Part shown: in pieces, positions 6,619 to 14,313 of the stretch
How positions within the stretch are numbered: position 1 is the first letter of the stretch
Layout of the letters: each line of letters opens with the position of its first letter
From: Polaribacter sp.
Lineage (GTDB): Bacteria; Bacteroidota; Bacteroidia; Flavobacteriales; Flavobacteriaceae
Direction: 5' to 3'
DNA: 14,627 nt
Assembly: GCA_029245665.1 (NCBI GenBank)
Contig: JAQWOW010000028.1
Span: 1 to 14,627, forward strand
The notes under the pieces: generated by a model
Seen by the model: the letters and a program-made list of their open reading frames with translations, nothing else
What the model was told of the DNA's origin: nothing
Databases searched by the model: none
Position numbers and translations under genes: made by a program

Positions 6619-7140
6619 TTAATTTTTCGATTTCTTAAGAATGTTCAAGTACCTTCTTAATTCTTTTAAAAAGGAGGAAATCTGCGAGGATTTTACGGCA
6701 ATTTCTAGCGAATATAATTTGGCATTTACCCCTGAAATACCTACTTTAAGGGAAGCTTTAGATTCAAGAACAGCTTTCTCTAAGTACAAATTATTATTTT
6801 CAAAGAAACCAATTAACAAATCAAAAGGTTGCTCTAAAAAAACCTTTATATTGGGTTGTATGATACTTCCTCCCCAATTGAAATCTTTCTCTGAAAAATG
6901 TTTGTAAGAAATTTGATCATTTTTATCAAATTTTTTAAAACTATAAATTTTAGAATGTCGAATTCCAAAAATAGCTTCTACTTCTTTTTGAAGATCTATG
7001 GTTGATGAGATTTCATCTATTGTTAAAATACCAATAGTTTTAATATCCTTATCAGAAATTGAAGTTATCTCTGGCAAGGTTTCCAAAGTTTTTTCAAACT
7101 TTTTTCTTAATCTAGATTCTTTTAGCTTTGAAAAATTCAT
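6619..7140 (-). CDS. DUF6913 family protein
   Basis: A 173-residue soluble protein with no signal peptide or membrane segment. It starts with a basic helix (KLKESRLRKKFEKTLETL at about 5-22). A predicted alpha/beta core follows: IKTIGILTIDE at 33-43, then IFGIRHSKIYSFKKFD at 58-73, EKDFNWGG at about 84-91, PFDLLIGFFENNNLYLEKAVLES at 104-126, and AKLKVGI-like ASLKVGISG at 129-137. I recognise this as the DUF6913 family, which I associate with dapA in flavobacteria. The biochemical role is unknown. The gene is 31 bases after the lipoprotein gene and 100 bases before dapA on the same strand, so a shared transcript is likely. Nothing visible marks a catalytic site. Confidence 0.75.
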   Translation of the reverse strand: MNFSKLKESRLRKKFEKTLETLPEITSISDKDIKTIGILTIDEISSTIDLQKEVEAIFGIRHSKIYSFKKFDKNDQISYKHFSEKDFNWGGSIIQPNIKVFLEQPFDLLIGFFENNNLYLEKAVLESKASLKVGISGVNAKLYSLEIAVKSSQISSFLKELRRYLNILKKSKN

Positions 7141-7171
7141 TAAGTGGATTAAAACTTTGTAAAAATAAGAA

Positions 7172-8260
7172 TTATTTTGTTGAAATTTCTAACAAAATAA
7201 ACTGATTTAATTGTCTGCCATAGGTCTGAAAGTTATTGTCTGAAACTAAAATTAGGGATTGGTTCCCATTGGCTAATAATGGCCCTAATGTAATTCCTTC
7301 AATATTGTCTATAATTCCATTTGTTAGTTTATTTTTAATGGTATCAAAATTAAATAGAAGCCTTTTTTTAAGCGGTGTATACTTTGTATTTCGTAAAGAA
7401 TCTATTTCTAAAATATTGGTCGTTGTTTTGTCAATACTAGCCTCAAATATCTTTACAATATTTCCATAACTCCCATAACCACTTTGATAGGTTCTTTCTA
7501 CAATGAAAAAATGATTCTCTTTATATTCTGTCAGCGCAGTAACTCCATTTAAATTAACATCTCCTTTGGAAGGTTTCATAATATGTTCTAATTGATATGC
7601 AAACTGTTTGATAGCTTTCTTAGTCGTTTTATCAAAGTACGTCATTCTGATTGGTGAAGATGCTTTTGTAAATGAAGGATCTTCTCCATCTCCCTTTAAT
7701 GGGCCTTCTACAGAAACCCAAAAACCTTTGTGATTGCTGCTTTTAGATGAGCCTTCAAAAACTGCATTGTGTTTGATTGTTTGATTGTTTTTTAAACTTT
7801 TAGGAAGCTCATAAACATGAATTAATTTTCCATTTTTGTCCGTTGAAAAAATTGAAGGACTTTTACCCGTATTTATAGAACCTTCACTGACAAAATTTAT
7901 TTCTTTAGTCTCTTTGTCAATAAAAATTGATTCTAAATCCAATACATTTTCTTTATAAAAAGAACTAATAACATCTTTCAAGATCGTCATATTTTGAAAA
8001 TCTACTGAAATTATTTTATTCTTTTGAAGGACTATTTTAGCTTTTAAAAAACGTGGTTTTTTGGGGTCATCTACTACAAAAAAGTAGTTGCCGTCATCAT
8101 AATCAATCCCTGAAAGCCCCCCTATTAATGTAGTCTTTACTACTAATGAATCTTCAACTACATATTCATCTAAAAAATGAAGTTCTAGATCTTTTTTTTT
8201 AGTGCAAGAAAAAAGAAGTGTGAGTGTTAAAAAAAAATAAACAATAGTTTTCATTTCCAT
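7172..8260 (-). CDS. Lipoprotein with esterase-like phytase domain (PF13449 type)
   Basis: A 362-residue surface or periplasmic lipoprotein. The signal peptide MEMKTIVYFFLTLTLLFSC gives a lipobox with Cys19; an alternative start two codons later (ATG at 8254) gives the same lipobox. The mature part resembles the beta-propeller 'esterase-like activity of phytase' family: IGGLSGIDYDDGNYFFVVDD at 46-65, DLESIFID at 108-115, GFWVSVEGPLKGDGED at 179-194, GVTALTEYKENHFFIVER at 239-256, and NIEGITLGP...LILVSDNNF between 319 and 344. These are the repeated blade motifs of the family, including the acidic residues thought to bind metal. The substrate is unknown; phosphate ester hydrolysis is possible but unproven for most members. 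It leads a probable unit with DUF6913 and dapA. A cluster of inverted repeats lies upstream at 8308-8354. Confidence 0.82.
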   Translation of the reverse strand: MEMKTIVYFFLTLTLLFSCTKKKDLELHFLDEYVVEDSLVVKTTLIGGLSGIDYDDGNYFFVVDDPKKPRFLKAKIVLQKNKIISVDFQNMTILKDVISSFYKENVLDLESIFIDKETKEINFVSEGSINTGKSPSIFSTDKNGKLIHVYELPKSLKNNQTIKHNAVFEGSSKSSNHKGFWVSVEGPLKGDGEDPSFTKASSPIRMTYFDKTTKKAIKQFAYQLEHIMKPSKGDVNLNGVTALTEYKENHFFIVERTYQSGYGSYGNIVKIFEASIDKTTTNILEIDSLRNTKYTPLKKRLLFNFDTIKNKLTNGIIDNIEGITLGPLLANGNQSLILVSDNNFQTYGRQLNQFILLEISTK

Positions 8261-8307
8261 ACATTACATAATTTTAAAAAAATACGAATTGTGAAAAGAA
8301 AGAACTC

Positions 8308-8354
8308 TTGTAGCAAATAATTCTACAAATGTGTGGTTCACATCTATCATAGAT
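8308..8354. promoter_or_regulatory. Cluster of three inverted repeats between the M1 fusion gene and the lipoprotein gene
   Basis: Three short symmetries follow each other: TTGTAG/CTACAA with a 9-base loop (8308-8328), TGTG-GTT-CACA (8332-8342), and ATCTAT-C-ATAGAT (8342-8354). They lie in the 135-base gap after the stop of the permease/M1 gene and before the lipoprotein start, both read on the minus strand. The first two could fold as a weak terminator; the third, with a one-base centre, is better seen as a protein-binding palindrome. Function is inference. Confidence 0.3.
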
Positions 8355-8395
8355 AAAAAGTGACCCCTCGAGTATTTTGACTTCCTTTCTTGTAA

Positions 8396-11300
8396 TTATA
8401 GTTTTCTTCTATTGTCTTCAGATTGTGTATCAATTAATTTATTGAAAGGATCAACTCCTACTTCAGTCGGTTTTTTATCAACAATTAAAGTAACTTTGTT
8501 ATTGATTGAAGTAATTTTATGCTTTTTTAAGTACAAGATCTTTTCTTGCATCTCTCCATCAACTTCTTCTTCTGTAAAGATACCAACATCTATATAATCT
8601 GCTAATGGAACCGATAAAATTGGCTTTTTCATTTTATCTGTTTTATAAGTCAGCGTATCTCCTACTTTCTCACCATAATAACGCTTTCCTTTTTCATCAT
8701 TTCTATATTTAGAAACTTCAAATTCAATATCAACTTGATATGTTCCATTTTCTAATTCAGTTGTTTTGGCATCTACAATTCTATTTCTATACAAAGTGAT
8801 GGTTTCAAACATATCTTTAATAGTGTATTGCAATGAATCTGGTGTTGCATCTCTTAGGTACTCAACCATTTCTATAGAAGTAGTATAAGGCGGTTCTTGA
8901 AACTGTACTTTTTCGACATATTTCTTAAGAGCTCCATTTAAATTATCTTCTCCAATATAATCACTCAAAGCATACAATACTAGAGAGCCTTTTTGATAAT
9001 GAATGTAACCTTGTCCATCATTATACATTAATGCATTTTCTCGCTTTCTTTCCATTGTTCTTTGCAATAAATAATCATCTAATGCCTTCTTTAGAAATAT
9101 GCGCATTTGATCTTTTCCTTGTTGATGTTCTAATACTTTTAGAGACACATATTCAGACATACTTTCTGACAACATCGTTGCTCCCAAAACATCGGCTCCT
9201 ATTACCTGATGGGCCCACCATTGGTGTGCTACTTCATGAACAGTAATTGCAAATGGATAATCTACACCGTCAGTGTCCTCATCATCTACATCGGCAATAA
9301 AACCTACGCCTTCAGAAAACGGAATTGTATTTGGAAAAGATTGTGCAAAACTTCCTCCTGTTCTTGGAAACTCAATAATTCGTACTTGTTTATGTTGATA
9401 AGGACTAAAATTTTTGGAATTATAATCAAGAGATGCCTTCATTCCTTTCATCATTCTATCTATATTAAATGTATGTGGTTTATGATAATAGATCTCTAAA
9501 CTAATGCCCTTAAACATTTCTTTTTTAACCTGATACCTGCCAGAGTTAAATGCATAGAAATTTAATATCTTGCTATCCATTTTATAATAAAAATACCTTC
9601 TATCATTTTCAATCCATTCTTTTTGCAAATAACCAGGAGCAATTGCAATTTGGTCTTTTGAGGTTGAAACGGTTGCCTCAAAATCAATCCAATCTGCATC
9701 TTTGGAAATATAAGTATCTCCTAAGGCCAATGAATCTAGAGGATGCGGACGTAAATTATTAGGTGGTAAATCGTATTTTTTACGTGTTTTATTATCTGTT
9801 AATTCTCCCTGAGCGGAGTATCCCAAAGAAGGAAAAATAGAGGAATTATTGATAAATGTACCATTTTCTCTTACAGGAGATTTTCTTCGATAGCTGGTAT
9901 TCTTCTTGCTTTTAACAGAAAAGGATAATTGTAAAGTATCTCCTGGTAAAATTTTATTTTTGAAACGATACATGTCAAAATGTTGAATAGTATCTTCTAA
10001 AACCAATGTATTGGCGCTATTAAATTCAAAAGAGCTCTCTAGAGAATTGTGATTTAAGAACAAGGTATCTATGGCTTTACCTGTTTTATTCACCATAATA
10101 TAGGTACCTGTGGCATCAAACAGTCTTTCTTTTGGAAAAATATTTACCGCTGTTTTTACGGAAATTATTCTTGGCTGAGCATATTTCTCATATTTTTTAT
10201 ACGTCTTTTCCCATTGAACACGTTGCTTTTCTGCTTCTTTGGAAGAGGTTCTTTTGGCCTTTGTTCCTGTGGCTTGATAAATTGAAAATCCAATGGCTAA
10301 AAAGCCAAGTAATAAAACTGAAAAGCTAATAGCTGCAAAACCTTTAAAACGAGAACCTGCTATTGAAAGTCTTTCTTTAAATGAATTTGGAATTCCACGA
10401 ACCCAAAACAAAAAAGAAACAATGAACAATGTCAATCCTGCTAAAATCCAATAAATTTTATACCATAAATAAGGTTCTAAAATTCCGTAAGCATTCATAT
10501 CAGAATAATTAAACCCAGGACCTTGATTGTATTTAAAAATAGATTGTTCTATTCCTGCCAATGATAAAAAAGGCATTCCAATAGAAATAACCAATAAAAC
10601 AAACAGTCCTAAATATGGATTTCCTATTAGAGTTTGAATAAAAATCGACAACAATGCCCAAATTAAAAAACTCAGAAACTCTAAAAAATAAAGTTCCGTT
10701 AAATAATGCCCTATTTCAAAATTATAATACTCATTGTACATTTGAAAAAGCATCCCAGAAATCATGATTACAGTCAATAAAACCAATTGCATTTTAATCA
10801 AGGCAATAAGTTTAGAAAATAAGAGAGTCCAATTTGGAATTGGAGTTGCATCTACTAAATGATTTACTTTAGCTATTTTAGCTCTGTGCACTAACATACC
10901 AGCATATAAGAAGGTACAAATATTTATGGATGCTGAAAAAACACCTCCCACGTTTAACATTTTCCATGTTACAGGTAATGTTGGAGTCCCAAAAATATTT
11001 CCTATTTCAGAAAGGCCTACAAGCATCAGAACCAAACCAACCAAAACGATAGAAATAAATGCCCAACTTGTAACAATATATTTAAAATCGATGTTTGATA
11101 ATTTCCAGGTGGTTTTTAAGTTTTGAGTGAAAGAATAATTGTAAGAAACTTTTGGTAAAGTAATTTTTGTAATTCCGCTAAAATTAGTTTTAATAACTCT
11201 TTTCCCTATGGACTTTCGAAAAGAAATAGAGATAGCATTCTGACTGAAAGTAAAGTATTTATATACCAAACCAAATATTAAAGAAGCAATTGCCATCCAT

Positions 11301-12046
11301 AGCAAACGATTGTAAACAATCATTTCTTTCAAAGGAATCTGTAATTCATTTTGTTCTGAAGGCGTCCAATACTTGGTATAATAATTAGAAGCTGCTGCTC
11401 CAAATGGATCTAAGATTGCAGCTAATGTTCTATGCTCTGGTTCAGATAGTAAACTTTCTAAAACTCCCTGACCAAAAAGCAATATAATTACCGTAATAAA
11501 ACCCGCAGCAATATTTCTTGAAAAAGCTACTACAGCAAAGACAATTGCTCCAAATAATAACACGTTTGGTAAAATAAAAACAAAATAGGTTTGTAAATAG
11601 GTTACAAGATTAAAGGGACCAACAATATCTGTATTTGTACCAGGAAAACGAAATCCAATAATCATTCCAATAGCAATTGAAAATGCAATTAAAGAAACAA
11701 CAACTATTGCACTAAAAAACTTAGCAAATAAATAATTGGCTTTGGTAAAAGGATATGAATATAAAATAGTATGCATTTCACTTTTAAAATCTCTATACAC
11801 TGAAACTCCAATTATAGAGGGAAATAAGAAAAATATAAAAATCGTTAGTGCATTGAATAAACCTGTAACTCCTATTGGAGAATTGACAATTCTTGAAGAA
11901 CCTGTAGTAGCGGTTACAGAATCGAAAAAACCAGCAGATGCAGCTGATAAAAAGAAAGCCAATAAAATAAAAATACTTATGTAAATATAAAATGCAGGCT
12001 TTTTAAACCAATAGTTTAGTTCTTGTTTGAAAATAGTTGAAAACAT
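8396..12046 (-). CDS. ABC-2 type permease fused to M1-family metallopeptidase
   Basis: A 1216-residue inner-membrane protein. The first ~590 residues hold two blocks of hydrophobic segments (about 20-270 and 325-590) like two ABC-2 permeases in tandem, starting FKQELNYWFKKPAFYIY. The region from about 620 onward is an M1 aminopeptidase-like unit facing the periplasm: an all-beta domain, FAQSFPNTIPFSE (900-912) in place of the GxMEN exopeptidase motif, the zinc motif HEVAHQWW (937-944), the third ligand Glu961, and GYIHYQKGS (1013-1021) with the likely catalytic Tyr. Exactly 19 residues separate HExxH from the Glu, against 18 in classical M1 enzymes. I start it at the ATG at 12046; an in-frame TTG at 12073 would add 9 residues unlike the family start. 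It follows the ATPase gene by 49 bases and almost certainly forms a complex with it. The substrate is unknown. Confidence 0.9.
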   Translation of the reverse strand: MFSTIFKQELNYWFKKPAFYIYISIFILLAFFLSAASAGFFDSVTATTGSSRIVNSPIGVTGLFNALTIFIFFLFPSIIGVSVYRDFKSEMHTILYSYPFTKANYLFAKFFSAIVVVSLIAFSIAIGMIIGFRFPGTNTDIVGPFNLVTYLQTYFVFILPNVLLFGAIVFAVVAFSRNIAAGFITVIILLFGQGVLESLLSEPEHRTLAAILDPFGAAASNYYTKYWTPSEQNELQIPLKEMIVYNRLLWMAIASLIFGLVYKYFTFSQNAISISFRKSIGKRVIKTNFSGITKITLPKVSYNYSFTQNLKTTWKLSNIDFKYIVTSWAFISIVLVGLVLMLVGLSEIGNIFGTPTLPVTWKMLNVGGVFSASINICTFLYAGMLVHRAKIAKVNHLVDATPIPNWTLLFSKLIALIKMQLVLLTVIMISGMLFQMYNEYYNFEIGHYLTELYFLEFLSFLIWALLSIFIQTLIGNPYLGLFVLLVISIGMPFLSLAGIEQSIFKYNQGPGFNYSDMNAYGILEPYLWYKIYWILAGLTLFIVSFLFWVRGIPNSFKERLSIAGSRFKGFAAISFSVLLLGFLAIGFSIYQATGTKAKRTSSKEAEKQRVQWEKTYKKYEKYAQPRIISVKTAVNIFPKERLFDATGTYIMVNKTGKAIDTLFLNHNSLESSFEFNSANTLVLEDTIQHFDMYRFKNKILPGDTLQLSFSVKSKKNTSYRRKSPVRENGTFINNSSIFPSLGYSAQGELTDNKTRKKYDLPPNNLRPHPLDSLALGDTYISKDADWIDFEATVSTSKDQIAIAPGYLQKEWIENDRRYFYYKMDSKILNFYAFNSGRYQVKKEMFKGISLEIYYHKPHTFNIDRMMKGMKASLDYNSKNFSPYQHKQVRIIEFPRTGGSFAQSFPNTIPFSEGVGFIADVDDEDTDGVDYPFAITVHEVAHQWWAHQVIGADVLGATMLSESMSEYVSLKVLEHQQGKDQMRIFLKKALDDYLLQRTMERKRENALMYNDGQGYIHYQKGSLVLYALSDYIGEDNLNGALKKYVEKVQFQEPPYTTSIEMVEYLRDATPDSLQYTIKDMFETITLYRNRIVDAKTTELENGTYQVDIEFEVSKYRNDEKGKRYYGEKVGDTLTYKTDKMKKPILSVPLADYIDVGIFTEEEVDGEMQEKILYLKKHKITSINNKVTLIVDKKPTEVGVDPFNKLIDTQSEDNRRKL

Positions 12047-12095
12047 AGTTTTAAAGATATAGGAAGTGAACAATTAAGATTTTTTAAACATGTTA

Positions 12096-12983
12096 CTAGG
12101 CAACATCAAGTTCATCTTGTTTTAGAGCAATAAAATAAACATCATCTAATTGTGGTGAGGCAGATTCAAAATCATCTGAAGGCTTTTCTGATGCATGAAC
12201 TCTAATGTTTAAGGTATTATCTTGGTTGTAATTTGATGACAATATCGTGAAGTTTTTTTCGTTTTCCTCTAGTTCATCTCTAGAAATGACTTTCGTCCAA
12301 ATTGTATTTTCAATTTCTTTAGTAGCTTCTTGAGGTGTGGTATGTTTTAATATTTTTCCTCCGTTTAGAATGGCCATTTCATTGCACAACTCTTTGACAT
12401 CTTCAACAATATGGGTTGAAAAGATTACAGTAGTATTGGTACCTACTTCTCGCAAAACATTTAAAAAACGATGTCTTTCTGCAGGGTCTAAACCCGCGGT
12501 AGGTTCATCTACAATAATTAATTTTGGATTGTTTAATAGCAATTGTGCAATACCAAAGCGCTGTTTCATTCCTCCAGAATAACCTGCCACGTCTTTTCGT
12601 CTTACATCATATAAATTTGTAATTTCTAGAACTTCTTTTACGATGTTTTTTCTTTCTTTTTTATTAGAAACACCCTTTAATGTTGCAAAATAATCTAACA
12701 AATCTTCTGCAGACATTTTTGGATATACACCAAAAGATTGAGGCAAATAACCCAATACTTTCCGCAAAGACATATTGTCTTCTATAACAGAAATATCTCC
12801 AAAAGTAATGGAACCAGAATCAGGACTTTGTAAAGTAGCGATTGTTCTCATTAATGAGGATTTTCCTGCCCCATTAGGACCCAATAAACCAAACATTCCT
12901 GTGCCAATTTCGATAGTTAAATTATCGATGGCTTTTACACCGTTTTTATAAGTCTTTGTCAAATCTTTGATTACTAATTTCAT
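12096..12983 (-). CDS. ABC transporter ATP-binding protein (partner of the permease/M1 fusion)
   Basis: A 295-residue cytosolic ATPase. It has all the parts of an ABC domain: Walker A GPNGAGKSS (35-43), the Q-loop YLPQSFGVYP with Gln82, the signature YSGGMKQR (135-142, a Y/M variant of LSGGQ common in ABC-2 ATPases), Walker B LIIVDEP (155-161) with the D-loop AGLDPAER, and the switch His191 in FSTHIVED. A C-terminal extension from about 215 (ATKEIENTIWTKVISRDELEE and onward) is typical of CcmA/NatA-like ATPases that serve export or membrane-remodelling permeases. The start is the ATG at 12983. It precedes the permease/M1 gene by 49 bases, so the pair forms one transporter operon. The 152-base gap to the divergent M42 gene holds a perfect 11-base inverted repeat that may regulate one or both. 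Confidence 0.95.
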   Translation of the reverse strand: MKLVIKDLTKTYKNGVKAIDNLTIEIGTGMFGLLGPNGAGKSSLMRTIATLQSPDSGSITFGDISVIEDNMSLRKVLGYLPQSFGVYPKMSAEDLLDYFATLKGVSNKKERKNIVKEVLEITNLYDVRRKDVAGYSGGMKQRFGIAQLLLNNPKLIIVDEPTAGLDPAERHRFLNVLREVGTNTTVIFSTHIVEDVKELCNEMAILNGGKILKHTTPQEATKEIENTIWTKVISRDELEENEKNFTILSSNYNQDNTLNIRVHASEKPSDDFESASPQLDDVYFIALKQDELDVA

Positions 12984-13049
12984 ATTCTTTATTCTTAATG
13001 AGTTATGGTCTACCTATTTTAAGCTAAATATAAAACAATTTGTTACACT

Positions 13050-13081
13050 TTTTATGATTTTTTTTACCTCAAATCATAAAA
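13050..13081. promoter_or_regulatory. Perfect 11-base inverted repeat between divergent ABC and M42 genes
   Basis: TTTTATGATTT (13050-13060) and AAATCATAAAA (13071-13081) are exact reverse complements separated by 10 bases. The site is almost at the midpoint of the 152-base gap between the divergent starts at 12983 and 13136. This fits a shared operator for a dimeric regulator. A terminator is unlikely since neither gene ends here. AT-rich composition raises the chance of a coincidental match. Confidence 0.4.
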
Positions 13082-13135
13082 TCGTTTTATTTTTACGAAA
13101 ATCAAAGTAAAATACAAGATTAATATTATTATATA

Positions 13136-14224
13136 ATGGCAAAAAAATCAATACTGAATAAGAACTCACTTACTTTTCTAGAAAAATATCTAAATAATGC
13201 AGCTCCTACAGGTTATGAGTGGGAGAGTCAGAAAATTTGGATGGAATATTTAAAGCCCTATGTAGATACATTTATCACAGACACCTATGGTTCTGCGGTT
13301 GGGGTCATAAATCCAGATGCAAAATACAAAGTGGTAATTGAAGGTCATGCAGATGAAATCTCCTGGTATGTGAATTATATCTCTGACAATGGTTTAATTT
13401 ATGTACTTCGAAATGGTGGCTCAGACCATCAAATTGCTCCAAGTAAAATTGTAAACATTCATACTAAAAACGGAATTATAAAAGGAGTTTTTGGCTGGCC
13501 AGCAATTCATACAAGAAATAAAGGAAAAGAAGAAGCTCCTAAACCAGAAAATATTTTTATTGATACAGGTTGCACAACCAAAAAAGAAGTTGAAAATTTA
13601 GGAATTCATGTGGGTTGTGTCATCACTTATCCGGATGAATTTCATATTTTAAATGAGAATAAATTTGTCTGTAGAGCTTTAGACAACAGAATGGGTGGTT
13701 TTATGATTGCTGAAGTGGCTCGTTTGTTAAAAGAAAATAAAAAAGAAATCCCATTTGGATTGTATATTACGAATTCGGTTCAAGAAGAAATTGGTTTACG
13801 TGGTGCTGAAATGATTACACAAACAATTCAACCAGATGTTGCCATAGTTACTGACGTAACGCACGACACAACTACCCCAATGATCGATCAAAAAAAAGAA
13901 GGTCTTTTAGAAATGGGGAAAGGTCCAGTAATAGCCTATGCACCAGCTGTTCAGCAAAAGTTACGTGATTTAATTACAGAGACTGCAGAAAAAAATAAAA
14001 TTCCTTTTCAACGTTCTGCTCTTTCAAGAGCTACAGGTACAGATACTGACGCTTTTGCTTATAGTAATGGAGGCGTGGCTTCTGCATTAATTTCTTTACC
14101 GCTAAGATACATGCATACCACTGTTGAAATGGTACACCGAGAAGATGTAGAAAATGTAATTAAAATGATTTATGAAACATTGGTAAATATCAAAGACGGA
14201 GAAACATTTTCTTATTTTGAATAA
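13136..14224 (+). CDS. M42-family metallopeptidase (glutamyl aminopeptidase / TET-type)
   Basis: A 362-residue cytosolic aminopeptidase, normal length for the M42 family, whose members form large tetrahedral or dodecameric particles that trim peptides. The dinuclear metal ligands can be read in order: GHADEI with His71, RALDNRMGG with Asp183, VQEEIGLRGAE with the catalytic Glu217 and ligand Glu218, VTDVTHD with Asp240, and LRYMHTTVEMVH with His327. Also typical are AAPTGYEWE at 22-30 and ATGTDTDAFAYSNGG at 299-313. No signal peptide is present. The start is the ATG at 13136 in a strongly AT-rich leader with no Shine-Dalgarno sequence. It is divergent from the ABC operon and followed by a nested hairpin, then a NUDIX gene. 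Family assignment is firm; substrate preference is not visible. Confidence 0.95.
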   Translation: MAKKSILNKNSLTFLEKYLNNAAPTGYEWESQKIWMEYLKPYVDTFITDTYGSAVGVINPDAKYKVVIEGHADEISWYVNYISDNGLIYVLRNGGSDHQIAPSKIVNIHTKNGIIKGVFGWPAIHTRNKGKEEAPKPENIFIDTGCTTKKEVENLGIHVGCVITYPDEFHILNENKFVCRALDNRMGGFMIAEVARLLKENKKEIPFGLYITNSVQEEIGLRGAEMITQTIQPDVAIVTDVTHDTTTPMIDQKKEGLLEMGKGPVIAYAPAVQQKLRDLITETAEKNKIPFQRSALSRATGTDTDAFAYSNGGVASALISLPLRYMHTTVEMVHREDVENVIKMIYETLVNIKDGETFSYFE

Positions 14225-14233
14225 AAAATAAAT

Positions 14234-14300
14234 ATCATTCCGAAGAATAACTCTCATTGCCTTTTTATTCTTAAAGGTATGTCTAATTTTTCGGAATGGT
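14234..14300 (+). terminator. Nested hairpin followed by a T-rich tract, after the M42 gene
   Basis: An outer stem pairs 14234-14244 (ATCATTCCGAA) with 14290-14300 (TTCGGAATGGT), 11 pairs with one G-T. Inside it GAATAA (14245-14250) is complementary to TTATTC (14265-14270). The T-rich GTTTTCTTTTTCT follows directly. This looks like a rho-independent terminator for the M42 gene, beginning 10 bases after its stop. The next gene starts only 14 bases past the stem, so attenuation or a REP-like repeat are alternatives. Confidence 0.5.
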
Positions 14301-14313
14301 GTTTTCTTTTTCT

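Noticed and set aside
9209..9499. Plus-strand open frame antisense to the M1 domain (and similar ones elsewhere in 8396-12046)
   Set aside because: Opposite-strand shadow of a clearly conserved coding region; composition and lack of motifs argue against a gene.
12047..12073. Upstream TTG start for the permease/M1 fusion
   Set aside because: The nine extra residues do not resemble the family N-terminus, while the ATG at 12046 begins with the typical MFSTIFKQELNYW stretch.
14299..14313. GTG start for the NUDIX gene at 14299
   Set aside because: It lies in the hairpin right arm and adds only five residues; the ATG at 14314 gives the usual family N-terminus.
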